Part shown: one piece after another, positions 44,878 through 56,512 of the stretch
How the letters are laid out: each line of letters starts with the position of its first letter
How positions within the stretch are numbered: position 1 is the first letter of the stretch
Origin: Zygnema cylindricum
Lineage: Eukaryota > Streptophyta > Zygnematophyceae > Zygnematales > Zygnemataceae
NCBI GenBank assembly: GCA_037447655.1
Contig: JBBHKE010002480.1
Location: 407,459 to 471,458 of the forward strand
DNA length: 64,000 nucleotides
Reading direction: 5' to 3'
Notes under the pieces: model-generated
Database searches by the model: none
What the model was told of the DNA's origin: nothing
Seen by the model: only the letters and a program-made list of their open reading frames with translations
Made by a program: the position numbers and the translations under genes

Positions 44878-45793
44878 TTGCACGAAAAAAAGGTTAATAA
44901 CAAGGTAACAAAACTATCTAATCAAGATGAACCTCAAACTTATGGAGAGGTGATGACTTGCCTAGAAAGAAACCGATGGAAGACAACCGTAAATGAGGAG
45001 ATGGCCTCAATTTTGGTAACACATATTTGGGAGCTGGTGGACTGTCGATCTAACCGAAAACCAATCGGTTGTAAATGGGTTTTCAAATTAAAACTGAAAC
45101 CTAGATAACACCATCGAGTGCTACAAGGCCCGACTAGTGGCAAAGGGATTTACACAAAAGGAGGGAATTGAATACGAGGAATCCTTTGCCCGGGTCGTCA
45201 AATTTCCCTCCTTTCGCATACTTGTCAGTCTAGCAGCAGCGAAAGACATCGAGGTGCACCAGATGGACATCAAGACAACCTTTTTGCATGGAGAATTGGA
45301 AGAGGAGATCTTCATGCGACAACCCGAATGTTTTGTGGAGGAAGGAGAGGGGAGTAAGGTATGCCGGCTAATTAAATCTCTTTATAGTTTGAAACAGGCG
45401 CCTCGACAGTGGAATTAGAAGCTTGATGAGTTTCTTACCGGTCTGGGATATATCCGGATCAGCTCAGATCACTCAATCTATGTTTTCGAAGATGAGGAAG
45501 GTTTTATATTTATTGCAATTTATGTTGATGATTTGCTTGTTTTAAGTAAATCAATGGAAAAAAATAATAAACTGAAAACCGATCTTAAGGGGAGATTTGA
45601 AATGAATGATATGGGGGAAGCAAAATATATTTTGGGAATTCAAGTAGAGAGAGACCGAAAAAGAAAAATTATAAGATTGACTATAAAGGAAGCAATAGGG
45701 AACATGCTTGAAAAAATTCAGATAATTAAAGCTAATAGTTGTACAACTCCAATGGAATTGAAGAAGGGAAGTGAGGGGAGTGAGGAAGAATGA
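44878..45793 (+). pseudogene. Copia reverse transcriptase, broken
   Basis: The region carries RWKTTVNEEMASILVTHIWE, LVAKGFTQKEGIEYEESFA, VHQMDIKTTFLHGELEEEI, SLYSLKQAPRQWN and the catalytic IYVDDLLVLSKS. Frames change around 45110 and a stop lies at 45416. This is the domain absent from the element at 28436-33161. Confidence 0.87.
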
Positions 45794-45856
45794 GTCATAG
45801 TCTTAGACAAGGAATTATCTCCTGAGCAACAGAAGTTCATGCAGACTATTCCTTAG

Positions 45857-46046
45857 AGGCAAGTAGTGTTGTTTTTAGAAAGCTTTAGTCCTCTTTATGC
45901 CTCAGCTGTGAGAGAGAGCTGTTCAGGACTTAAGCTATTTTTGGTTGAGTTCGGTTCAGTACTTACCGAAATTAGTGTGACATTGAAGTTGGGAGTTCAC
46001 GGTTCATTCACACTTGGGACACGTGTCGTCACTTGGGAGAATGCGT
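45857..46046. other. Unassigned segment between copia and gypsy pieces
   Basis: About 190 bp that match neither element elsewhere in the window. It contains an open frame of 60 codons without recognisable similarity. Confidence 0.5.
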
Positions 46047-46309
46047 GAGTATTCAGTTGTAGATTTTGCAAAGTTATATTTTGACAACGTGGTCAGACAT
46101 CATGGAGTCCCTCTATCTATAGTTTGTGATAAAGATTCTAAATTTACGTCTGCTTTTTGGAAAGAATTACAGCAAAATTAAGGCTCTGAATTTAAAATGA
46201 GTATCGCTTATCATCCTCAGACAGATGTACAGACAGAAAAGATGAACCGTACACAAAGGAAATGCTTAGGACTGTTTGCAGTGGAGTTTAGAACACATGA
46301 GAATCTAAA

Positions 46310-46993
46310 TTGCCATTAATGGAATTTGCATACAATTCATGTAAACATGCTAGTACAGGATTCCCACCATTTAAAGTTGCATACGGATACCAACCTACAG
46401 AAGCATTGGACTTAATAACAGGGGTCACTCAACAGAATAGAGGTTTTGGAACAGAGTTTTGGGAATACGTTCAAACAGTTTGGAAAACTACCCGGGATGC
46501 ATTAGTGGAGGCACAAAGGAGGCAAGAATTAAATGCTAACCGCAAACGGGGTGATTGGGTATTACGCACAGGTGACAAGGTTTGGCTTTCTACAACTCAT
46601 TACAGGTGGAAGATTGAGGGACAATCGGATCCTACGGGGAAATTTGCTCCTAAGTACATTGGACCATTTACTGTAATCGAGATGATATCGTCAGTTGCTG
46701 CCAAATTGGACTTCCCGCCTTCAACAAAAATTCATCCAGTGATACACATCACCCAATTGAAACCAGCTAATCTTCGACCAACTGAAGGAGAACTAGAATT
46801 GGATCCCTCAATAATTATAGAACCTGAAGTCCACAGATGGGATAGGGTTGGTCAACGGTTCAAGGTCGGCGATACTATATTCTGGCAAGTGCATTATCTA
46901 GGAAGGCTTGAGGATGAGTTGACTTTAGAGGATAAAAATTCTGAGTATTTACAGAGGTATAGAAGGGATAATAATATAGAAGTCCTGTCTTGA
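46310..46993 (+). pseudogene. Gypsy integrase C-terminal region with chromodomain-like end, open frame
   Basis: 227 codons without a stop. It includes the segment VEAQRRQELNANRKRGDWVL missing from the copy at 39110-40415. The last 50 residues have the spaced aromatic pattern F-WQVHYLGR--DE-T and a terminal YLQRY, as expected of a chromodomain in chromoviruses. The upstream half of the integrase is lost. Confidence 0.75.
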
Positions 46994-47041
46994 GAATTAA
47001 AGGTGTTTAACTAAGGTCAGTTAAAAATAAAGAGGGGATGA

Positions 47042-48010
47042 TGTAACAGCAATAGCGGATCGAACTTGTTTATAAAGCGGTATTTAGGTATTATGATTAT
47101 AGAGTACTAAATTTGGTAGACGTCCGCGAAAGAATCACGCTATTTGGAGTTATATTTTAAAAGTTATAGCGATGGGTGTATTTAGGTGACAGCGTGGGGT
47201 CTAAATAACAAGTGGGTATCATTGAAACGGGTTAAGGGTCAAATTAGTACCGAATTTACGCGTGTACGTTTCATAAAGTTCCAACGAAACGTTTAGTATG
47301 CACGGTGGTTCGTTTCATACAAATTGTAGTACAAAACGTCACTTTTACTTAAGGGAATTTCGTAGGAAGTTTCGCGTGCGAAATTTGTTACGCACAATCG
47401 TGCGAAGTCGCGTTTCGTTTGGCGTGCACTTTTGCACGTAAATGTTACGTAGTGAAACGTAACGTTTGATTGGTTAGTAAAGTGCTAAGTAGTTAGTAAG
47501 AGATTTCGCACGTTTTTGCATTGGTCAGTCTGAGTCTTTGTTGATCAATGATTAGCCCAAGTAAAAGCCTATTAAAACGGAGCGTTGACTCTGGCCTGGC
47601 GAGTCGAGGGCGATGATGGATAAATAGTGAAGTGTAAGAGGAGAGTAGACATCTTTTCCTTTGGGAAAAGTTTGTGGAAATTCCGGTTGATCTTGATCAT
47701 GAGCGATTAATACCAAATTGGAGAAAAGGCATTTTTGCTTTAAAATCTCTTACTAATTAAATAGTGTTTAAGTAGTTAAGAGATAGAATTATTAAGAGTG
47801 GAGAGTAGAGGAAACACTTTAATTTGAAGGGTTGAGCCACTAGGGCAAGAGACCAAGCTAATGTTATGTGGACAGAAGCTTCTTCTAATTTAAAGTTTAT
47901 CCTTATATAAGTGTTTTCCAATGTGGATGTGTATTTTCCAAAATGTGGAATGTGTGGTTGAAATTGATTGAAGTAATGGGATTTTTGGAGAGGTAGGAAA
48001 TCTTGTTACA
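47042..48010 (+). repeat. Gypsy 3' LTR, complete
   Basis: TGTAACAG at the start and TTGTTACA at the end are short inverted repeats of the LTR termini. It matches 33823-34824. Confidence 0.9.
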
Positions 48011-48165
48011 GTAGTTTACGCCTACAACCTTGGACAATTTTCTGAAATGTTGTTTTCGTTGAAAAAAACAATTTTATGTACGAACCTGTACAAAACGGTA
48101 CGGCCGTCAGTAAAAAACCCCACTTTTTCGCTAATGGAAGTCCACCCTTGGTGTGTACTGTTAAC

Positions 48166-49271
48166 TAAACCGCGAATCGTAATTAGGGTAATGAAAAAAT
48201 TAGAGTACAAGTACTAAAAAATTTAATTAGAGTAATGACCGCTAATTTATTTGATAAAGCTGTTTTTGAAACTCTAAGACCTCCATAAGTCCTCAGAGTG
48301 GACAGCTTCCAAGAAGCCTCTAGGATAACCCTAACCCCTTCGTGTTTTTGCAAGAACAACTGCCACCCTGGCAGACAAAAACTCTGACCAACTTGAACCC
48401 TGTGAAGGCAAAGCTCCCCTGAGTCGATAGCAAAAAGAATATCTGAATTTGCTCCCCTGGGCAGTAGGTTATGGAGGGTCAAAGTTTCAGGTTATGGATA
48501 ATCCTACGAGTTAATGTTTAATTAAATATCAAACCCTAAAGTACGTAACACTAGGTCTAGACTTAACGGATAAGGCTACTAGCTACCGGCAGTTTACCGG
48601 CCGACAGGTACGAGGATCAAATCCTGGAGGCAACACATATCCTTTTAGTAAATAAACCCCTAATGGTAAATAAACTAATAATTATATCCCGTAAATCTTT
48701 GGATAGCCTAGGTGGCCATGGCTCTAGCTTCCTCTCCAATTTCTCAGTGACTGCGACAAGTTTGAGAGTTGGAGAGAAAAGTTAGAGGTAGACTGCCTCG
48801 GCTTCTTTCTATATTTATATTTAGACGTAGAAAATACTTTAAAAATGACCATTAATTTCTACAATTTCAATTATGAAGTTTACTCTAATTTATTTAAGTA
48901 CTCTAATTTGGCACGCTAATATCTTCTACTGTAAATAAGGTATTCATACATAATTTGGCAAAAAATACAGTTTATCGTCACTATAACGTTTGCACTATGC
49001 AGTTTGTTAAAACGTAGTTACATGATAACGGACTGTATTAAATCATTATTTGTACTTTTTTACTTTATAAATTACAATTTTGCATGATATGAGGTCGTCC
49101 ATACTCCACACTACTTAAAACGAACCCATATCAGAATTAAAAACGCTAATTTAACTTACCCTTAAATAGTATAATGATAAATTAGAATCATTTACTCTAT
49201 TTCATGTGAGAGAGTCGAAATTCCGAGCGACTAAATTAGAGTAATTTACTCTAATTACGATTCGCGGTGTA
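48166..49271. mobile_element. TA-flanked inverted-repeat element, copy E, carrying a copia LTR
   Basis: Left end TAAACCGCGAATCGTAATTAG and right end CTAATTACGATTCGCGGTGTA are inverted repeats. Inside are multiple ATTAGAGTA/TACTCTAAT motifs. Without the LTR at 48267-48863 it is about 510 bp, a longer subgroup than copies A-C. Confidence 0.75.
48267..48863 (-). repeat. Copia LTR with internal deletion and a primer-site scar
   Basis: It has both LTR ends (TGAAACTCTAAGACC at left, TTAATTTCTACA at right) but lacks about 480 bp of the middle. At the junction near 48484-48496 the sequence is TTTCAGGTTATGG, which is the LTR-end plus primer-binding-site sequence in the opposite orientation. No 5-bp target duplication was found. 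Confidence 0.82.
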
Positions 49272-49417
49272 GTGTCGTGTATCGGCATATTTCCCATCGC
49301 AATAAATCAAAAAATCGACATTATCGGTTATCCACCGGCGAGGAGACCCTAATATATCGCTCAAGGACCAGCAGAAAGTTATTGCCAATATATCGGCATT
49401 AAAAGCGTTACGGAGTG

Positions 49418-50261
49418 TACACTGCGAATCGGTATTAGCGTATAATTTTTCTTAACGTATAAAAATAAGGGAATTGCTAATCGCAGAGACGATTTTTGTT
49501 TAGGTAGTTGTCAGAAATTGTACATGTGAAAAACAGTTTCGTACAATCTACGTACCTTTAAGTTCAGATTTGACGGTCAATCCGTCGAACAACTTTCTTA
49601 TTTTCTTTTTATAAGGTAACAACATTACAGAGAATCTTGCCAATATTCTCTAAAGGTCTAGAATGTAAAAAAGACCGTTGGATGTCTTTTCGCGAAGCAT
49701 TCACTTTTAAAGTTTTTGTAAATGCTGATGTACCTTATCTCACCATTTACAAAAAAATTGCACCGCGACACGATGGATAATGACCAAAAGTGTCAAGTCG
49801 ACAACCAACGAAAATCAAAAAATTTCGCACACGATATATGCATTCAAAAATTCAATCGAAATGACGAAAGTAATCTTGTAACAAACTTTTGTCACACTAT
49901 TTGTGGCAGGGCTCATTCGTCACGAGAAAAAGCAAAAACCCTACAAAAATGAGTTGGCATCTGACAATTGTTTGCAAAGAGTACAAAATTTGTGTGGTAC
50001 GATGCCTTGGTACGCACGTACATTCTATGTAACCGAGGATTTCGAGTTGAAGTTGGTTGGTGTATAAAATATTTGACGATTTTCAATATACGATCTTATC
50101 CTACGTGGTACCACTCGTTTTTTAGTACGTGGATTACAAACTCTGCGGGGTATAACATTGTTCAAAATGAAGCATCTTGTAATGTTGGCTGTACAATTAC
50201 ATAAAATCTTGATAGAACGCCACCCTTAGCGTTCAATATGCTAATAGCGATTCGCGGTGTA
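49418..50261. mobile_element. TA-flanked inverted-repeat element, copy D (844 bp)
   Basis: Left end TACACTGCGAATCGGTATTAG, right end CTAATAGCGATTCGCGGTGTA, with TA at both edges. The interior differs from the 200-bp copies. Open frames at 49722-49952 and 49968-50204 show no recognisable transposase. Confidence 0.8.
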
Positions 50262-50385
50262 CTTTACCGTACCGTCTAAAACCGCAAATTGCGTGCATAA
50301 ATGTCACCACATGTACTGTAGTGTTTTCAAAATTTTCGCACGTTAAGATTACATTTTAGTTTGACTATCCCACCAAATGATCGCA

Positions 50386-51406
50386 CTTCTAAACATAGTT
50401 GTTCATAGCGTTTAGTGCGAACGATTGAATCACGAAGAATTATACGTAACGAACGCATTGAACGTTTTGAAGAAATCATTATAAATCGTTAATGAATTTT
50501 CATCCGTACACTTTTGTACATATTAAACATTTTTTTTTGACATATAGCGTAGTTTGTAAGTTTCCCGTTAAATGAGTACGAAACAATTATTAATATTTAA
50601 ATACGTATAACACTCCGCGTATGCATCGGAGTTCCTTCATCAACTGGTAGTGGAGAGTTTGAGAAGAGGATACACCAAATAATAATAGACCCGGGTTCAA
50701 AAGATGGAAATAACAAATGTTTGTCAAATTCCGTCTGGCTGATATTATCTTACGGACAACCATGGCCGCCTTCTCTCTGCCCTCTCTCTCTATCTCCCAG
50801 ACATCACACGACTGCAAAAAAACAAAGTACAGACCATGTACAAATGCCATTTTTCACATTCAACATAGCACGACATAAAAAAACAAAATATTAAAAAAAG
50901 ATCAATCACATTAATCCAAAATAAAATACATCTTTTCATCTATCTCTACTCTAAATCCTCTTTCCCTACATCAACGTCCATGATGTCTTCATCTGAACCT
51001 CTTCCCCTACCTCCCCATGGCGGCTTCTTTCAAAAAAAAATGAAGAAGACACCCGTACAGTTTTCAAACTTACCGCGCGAAAATTTTGTGACGTTTCAAT
51101 GTCTCTTTTCGAAAATGGCCGTACATTTTCGATGAAATGACGTACAGGTTCCGTGATATTTCTGTTCAGTTCAATGGACAGAAAGTTTTCATAACTGCCA
51201 CTTATCTTTTCCTCGAATTCAGTAGATTGCCGTAATGAAACGTACATTTTACTGGAAATATTTTACTTTCCCCATAAATTGTCCGTTAAATTTAACGGAG
51301 AGAAAGTACAGCGCGTTTTTTTGCGATTTTTTCAACAGTCACGAATTATACGTTTGAATCGTAAAAACTGAAATAATCACTCAATTTGAACAACACTGCT
51401 TCTAAA
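50386..51406. mobile_element. hAT-like non-autonomous element with CTTCTAAA target duplication
   Basis: CTTCTAAA at 50386-50393 is repeated exactly at 51399-51406. Between them lies a 1005-bp element starting CATAGTTGTTCA and ending with the complement of CAGTGTTGTTCAAAT. Subterminal GAATTATACGT motifs match the hAT remnant at 16827-17786. No transposase is recognised inside. It ends 61 bp upstream of the P-loop kinase start codon. Confidence 0.87.
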
Positions 51407-51459
51407 GCTCTAAGGATTTGGCAGGATTTCGTCCTGCCAGCGTCGAACGTAGTGCGGCC

Positions 51460-52171
51460 ATGGCGCCCTCGGTCGTCCTCATGAAAGGCCATCCGGGCAC
51501 TGGGAAAAGCACACTGGCAAGGGGCCTGGCCAGATCCCTACGCTTCCCCCTTCTGGACAAGGATGACGTCAGAGACTGTACTCTGTTCCTTCAGAATCCG
51601 GAATCCGGTCATGCAACCAATAATGTTGTAAATGATTCTCATTCCGTACATCTCGCTTCTTCTTCTTCTCCTTCTTCTTCTTCCTTCTCCAAGGGGTATT
51701 CCAAATTTTATTTAGGTACACCAGCTCACGTCCAGGAATACGATGATAGAATTGATGGAGTCGCAGTTACAAGTAAATGTGTGACTCCTGTAGATGGCGC
51801 CGTAGATGTGACAAATGTTGATGCAGGAACGCTTAATAAGTTGTCCTACGAGGTTCTATGGCGTATGGCTGACACTCAATTGTCGTTAGGTATTAATGTT
51901 ATTATTGATACGCCTCTTTCCCGACCTGATCTTTTCAACAGAGTGAGGTCAATGGCGGCCATCCATGGCGCCCGGCTGATGGTGGTGGAGTGCCTTCCTA
52001 AAGATGAAAAAGAATGGCGTCGAAGACTTGAAAGTCGAGCCAAGGCAGCAATGGAGCTTCAACGTCCTGAGAGCGCTCCATCATCTCGAGGTATTTGCAT
52101 TTCTCCAGTTTGGTTGAACGGTTTATGTCATATTCAATGGATGGTAGTAGCGTGTCAAATTTGTGCTGTCA

Positions 52172-52202
<31 letters not shown>

Positions 52203-52762
52203 GCGCTGGAATCCATTAAGTATAGGCATTCATATTGCAGCTTATTTTGTCTGCATCATGTATTGTTATTAGTGTTAAAACTTTTCCGGCCTTTAAATTC
52301 ATTTTTCTCTGTCCACTTGTCGGATTAGGCGGTCCCGTAGATTGGCAGTCTCCACATGGCAATCGGACATGTGTGCACGGAGGAAAGCTGATTTGAGTGA
52401 CGGAAAAACATTAACCCTAATAGCGATACACGATGTAGTTTAGGAGATGGTCTGAAATTTCTTTCAACACAAGAACTCTGCATGATGCAATCATATGTGT
52501 TGTTGGAGATTGGGAGAAAATTTAAAATAAAAGGGGGCTTGTTCTTGCAGGGCTCAAACCTGAAGCAATGGATTGCCCTGCAAGTAAAAATACTTGGCAT
52601 AAGCCTGCAAGCTGGGAGGATATGGAGGAGCTATTACTGAAGTACAATGGCTGTTGGAAGTATGATATTGGGTCAACGCCTCACCTTGTTTTGGACACTA
52701 CTGGACTCACTCAAGAGGAGGTTTTGGTCGAAGCCCTCAGCTGGTTGCAACCACAGTTATGA
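51460..52762 (+). CDS. P-loop (AAA_33-type) small-molecule kinase-like protein, two exons, complete
   Basis: Exons 51460-52090 and 52551-52762 join in phase 1 to give 280 residues. GHPGTGKST (residues 10-18) is the Walker A motif, LLDKDDVRD (31-39) the strand-2 acidic motif, and NVIIDTPLSRPDLF a Walker B-like region. EWRRRLESR is a lid-type Arg cluster. The second exon has WHKPASWEDMEELLLKYNGC and LVLDTTGLTQEE, typical of plant proteins of this P-loop kinase family; substrate unknown. A Ser-rich insertion (about residues 66-83) is low-complexity. The start chosen is the ATG in GCGGCCATGG; an upstream in-frame extension lacks ATG. A hAT-like element ends just upstream, and the intron carries an ATT microsatellite and a TA-flanked element. 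Confidence 0.82.
52245..52437. mobile_element. TA-flanked inverted-repeat element, intronic copy
   Basis: The left arm GTTATTAGTGTTAAAACTTT and TTTTTCTCTGTCCAC, and the right arm GTGTGCACGGAGGAAAGCTG to GCGATACACGATGTA, correspond to copy A (3231-3433) in order and orientation. The left boundary is approximate. It sits in the intron of the P-loop kinase gene. Confidence 0.65.
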
Positions 52763-54269
52763 TCTGTAACATATGATGCAAGGCAATCATTTTTCTCCAC
52801 GAGAAACAAAATCCTTTTGGTCGAAGAAATCTCGTTCAGATTATGCTAATGAAGAGTTATATCGACTTCGGTGTATGTTCAACTTGGAATTGTCGAAATT
52901 ATTTTCTCCATAGACTACGCGGGATCCTTGTGCTTCCTCTTGAAGCTGAACATGCTGAACTCTGGAAAGAAACTCAGAAAGTTCAAGAAAGGAAGTGAGT
53001 GCAAAGTTATGCTAAGACTCAATTGTGGACATGAAGGAAAATGGCCCACTTAATTCTCTTATCTGCGATGTAGACCTTGTCTTTACTCAAAATGTTTGCT
53101 GACGCACTCTTTTGAAGATGTTGATGTTGAGTTGATTGCATTATTTTTGTCATCTGACGGCTGCCTTGACACAGTTTATCGTTTTGGGCAGAGAAGGATA
53201 CAACCCTTTTTAATGAAGACATATAAATGTAAACTGGAACTGGAAGTGGATTTTCAAAGAACATGGATGCTTTTTGGCTGAACGTTATGCCACATCAAAG
53301 GGGAAAGGTAACTATTTTTCTTGGCTGAAGGTGGTGCCAGTTTTAGCTATGCTACTCATCATGTCATAATGGAGTGGACCACTCATAAAGAAAAGCAAAA
53401 GTTGTTTAGTCTTTTTAACAAGAGTAGAGTAGAGTAGAGTAGAGTAGTTTTTTTTTTTTGGATCTTCTCCACTTTTCGGTGTTGTGCATTCTCACATTGT
53501 CTAGCTTCTAGTTTTTGAAGCCTTAATCTTCAGCAATTATTGTCCCTCGGGATTTCATTCGCATTAGCCTTTTTAAGCCAGGATTTTAATTTCGTGCAGT
53601 CCAATTTTGTGTTTGACATGGTTTTTTTGTTTTTAATTTTCATCATCATCTCGACGAATGTTCCATTTTCACCGTTGTTTTATAAATTTCTGAAAGTTTT
53701 GAACCAAACACCACTTAAAAACTCATTTTTGTGTTTCAAAACTTTGGACATACTAAAATGCGATTTTTGACTAAAAAAAGTTGTAGCCGAATTAGTGTTA
53801 TTGTTGGACCGATTTCAGTCCACTCCCTTAAAAATTGTTATTAACACTATTTTGTGGTTTTTTCCTAGAAAAGGTTAAAATATACACCCAAATTAGTGTT
53901 ATTGACACTAAAAACGATGGGAGAGTTGGTCATTTGTATCGAAGACAAAATCTCAAAATTTGAGACAAGGCTCAAAATGGTCTTCCATAATCAATTTTAG
54001 AAGGAGCTTGCATTTTTCCATCGAAGAATTGATCATAGAAGTTAAAAGATGATGTATTTCTTTGAAAATAATGCTAATAAGACATTTTTTTTGTGATAAC
54101 TTCAGTTAACTGTACGAAGTTGACTATGCTGCCCATCTCTGTTAGAGTTTAGTGGTTTTTTGCGGTAACACTTTAATAGAATGAACTACAATAAGCTTTT
54201 ATTTTTGTATTAGTTGTTTTTTCTGCGTCTTTTGTTAGTTTGTTTTTTTTGCTTGTAAATTTATTTTGC
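52763..54269. other. 3' flank and gene-free sequence
   Basis: One short stretch (about 52919-52996, LEAEHAELWKETQKVQERK then a stop) looks somewhat protein-like but has no identified relatives. A five-copy AGAGT repeat lies at 53421-53446. No other feature was seen. Confidence 0.4.
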
Positions 54270-54301
54270 AAGGTTTTTTTTTTTTTGTTTTGTTTTGTTT
54301 T

Positions 54302-54340
<39 letters not shown>

Positions 54341-54365
54341 GCGGGGTTTTTCCTTTTTTCCTTTT

Positions 54366-54416
<51 letters not shown>

Positions 54417-54428
54417 TTTTTTTTTTTT

Positions 54429-54485
<57 letters not shown>
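54270..54485. repeat. Long poly-T tract
   Basis: Around 200 bp consist almost only of T, with a few G, C and A interruptions. Long Phe-rich ORFs here are artefacts. Its length in the assembly is likely uncertain. Confidence 0.95.
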
Positions 54486-55209
54486 TTTCTTTTTGCGCAG
54501 GATTTTTCCTTTTTCGCTTTGCCCTTTTTATTTCTTTTCATGAACTCGAATGGGTTAACTTCAAATTAAGTATTTTTTCGAAGTGTCCTGTTGAATATAA
54601 AAAAATATTGTGCCATGAGTGATCAAATTCGAATTTTAAATATTGCGATTTCCATATATCTCGAGATCGAGAAGTTCAAAAGTTGACCAAAAAATATATA
54701 TATCACAGCAATTGACCGTTTTTTTTCTTTTTTTTTCTTTTGAATTAAAGGTATTTGGGGCCTGCACAGCATTAGAACCTTTTCTGATTCGTAAGACGCT
54801 TTTTTCGGTCAGAACATCTTGCTTGGCATCCACATATCACCAGGCGTCCTACCCATCACTTTCGTCAATCTGTCACCAAATATTAGTCTTATACTGGAAG
54901 ACTCTTACCGTTAAATAATATGAAACATTTTCTAGCCTACCAATGATAGATATTTCATTTCGATACATCAACGAGGTTATCATTGTGATATTTGATCGAT
55001 GCATCAGCCTGATTTGCTGCTAAGTAAGAAACAAACAATCTCAAATCCACTTTCGGATCCAAGGGATTGCTAGAAACAAGGACACAAATGAAGGTTACTT
55101 TCGTACTTAAAAAAATGTTACTTTTTATTTAATCGTATGACAGAAAATCTACAGTTTTTAATGCATCTACCCATCACACATATCTTAAGATTATTGCGAA
55201 AAATTGAGT

Positions 55210-55212
<3 letters not shown>

Positions 55213-55249
<37 letters not shown>

Positions 55250-55258
55250 GTATATAAA
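55213..55258. repeat. TA microsatellite next to a non-LTR 3' end
   Basis: TATATA repeats run straight into TATAAAAAAAATAAAATAGC, which is the tail side of the minus-strand non-LTR fragment. Confidence 0.9.
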
Positions 55259-55261
55259 AAA

Positions 55262-55606
55262 AATAAAATAGCAGGATAAATTAAAAAGCACGATGGAAAC
55301 ACATCTGAGTCAAGGGGTACAAAACGGGTGGCATGGCCAAAACTGAAAAACTACAATAAAAAAACAAATAGAGCGATGGGAACACAACAAAAAAAGAGAA
55401 AAGAAAAGAAACAATCAACAAAGAAAACATAAACACCCAAACTCAAAATGAAAAGCACGTCAACCCACAAAACCAAGGCTACAACCCCCACCTCAAATAA
55501 ATTAAATATCTACGAAAAGCAACCCCGTAAGTCCCCCCAGCCTGGTGGAGCACGTTGAGGGAGTTCCGGAACACGTCGACAATCCATAACCCCAACAGCC
55601 GATAAA
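55262..55606 (-). mobile_element. Non-LTR retrotransposon 3' fragment (copy 3b)
   Basis: Inverted relative to 56190-56512 and matching its ORF end and 3' UTR (GGATAAATTAAAAAGCACG, GGTGGCATGGCCAA, GTAAGTCCCCCCAG, TGTTGCGACGAT-like ORF end). It is 5'-truncated at 55606 next to the TA microsatellite. Confidence 0.8.
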
Positions 55607-55621
55607 TATATGTATGAATGT

Positions 55622-55731
<110 letters not shown>

Positions 55732-55742
55732 GGGGGGGGTGG

Positions 55743-56512
55743 GATTTGATCCAGGCGCACGACACTATTCGCGACGTTGTTGCGACTATCGCTTCGGAGG
55801 GGGGCTTTTCTGTGCGTCTGGAGGTTTCTCACATTATTCCATCACGTCGGATCGATGTTGTTTTGCTTGATGGTGCCCGTCGCATTTTCGGTGATATTGT
55901 TTTGGCAAACCCTTCTTCGGCTACGGTTGTTGGTCGGGCGGCTCGAAATGTTGGGGTGGCGGCTCGTGATGCCGCTAAGGTGATTATGCTCACAGGGACC
56001 CTATGGACGACTTTATTCCGATGGCGTTCGAGATCTTTGGTTGTGTGGGCGTTGCAATGGACGAGTTTCTCCGTACTTGCGCTCGACGAGCTTTCGAGCG
56101 CCGAGGACCTGGGAGCCCTCCTCCTTTGGTCCTTACATCTTTTTATCGTCAACGCTTATCTGTGGCTTTACATCGAGTGCAGGCTTATATTCTCCTCCGA
56201 TCGGCTCTCTAGGTTATGGATCGTCGCCGTGTTTCGGACCTCCCTCAACGTGCTCACCCGGGTTGGGGGGACTTACGGGGTTGCTTTTCATAGATAGATA
56301 ATTGAGTTGGTGTTAGAGTTGTGGTTTTGGATTTGTGTGTTGCCGGGCTTTTCATTTCGGGTTTGGGTGCTTTTATTTGCCTTGTTGTTGTTCCCGTTGC
56401 TCTCTTTAGTTTTATTGCCCTGGTAGTTTTTATGTGTTGGCCATGCCACCCCTTTTGTACCCCCGAACTCAGATGGTTTACTATCGTGCCTTTTAATTTA
56501 TCCTGCCCTTTC
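55743..56512 (+). mobile_element. Non-LTR retrotransposon 3' fragment (copy 3)
   Basis: It begins at a point equivalent to 7830 of copy 1 and keeps the nuclease-like region: [40 protein letters not shown] and AARDAAK. A frame change at about 55980 precedes the remaining ORF end (SFYRQRLSVALHRVQAYIL). The 3' UTR ends GTGCCTTTTAATTTATCCTG. Confidence 0.82.

Larger units (their letters stand above)
41108..45856 (+). mobile_element. Ty1/copia retrotransposon (second copy) with 5' LTR, 3' LTR missing
   Basis: 5' LTR 41108-42177 is followed by a primer-binding site (GGTTATGGGCCCACC, 42178-42192), gag, zinc knuckle, protease, integrase and RT in copia order. Homology ends at about 45856, before RNase H and the 3' LTR. 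The insertion point is inside the copia LTR fragment at 40707-41107. Frequent stops and shifts show it is dead. Confidence 0.88.
46047..48010 (+). mobile_element. Ty3/gypsy 3' part: integrase end, degenerate chromodomain and complete 3' LTR
   Basis: It starts abruptly inside the integrase ([12 protein letters not shown]). From 46310 to 46993 the frame is open and carries MEFAYNSCKHASTGFPPFKV, the GKFAPKYIGPFTVIE motif and a C-terminal FWQVHYLGRLEDELTLEDKN resembling a chromodomain. Purine tract GAGGGGATGA is followed by a 969-bp LTR (47042-48010, TGTAACAG to CTTGTTACA). The first 335 bp appear identical to 39636-39970, including two nonsense codons. Confidence 0.87.

Noticed and set aside
54240-54622. 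Phe-rich ORFs on the plus strand
   Set aside because: They are translations of the poly-T tract; no gene.
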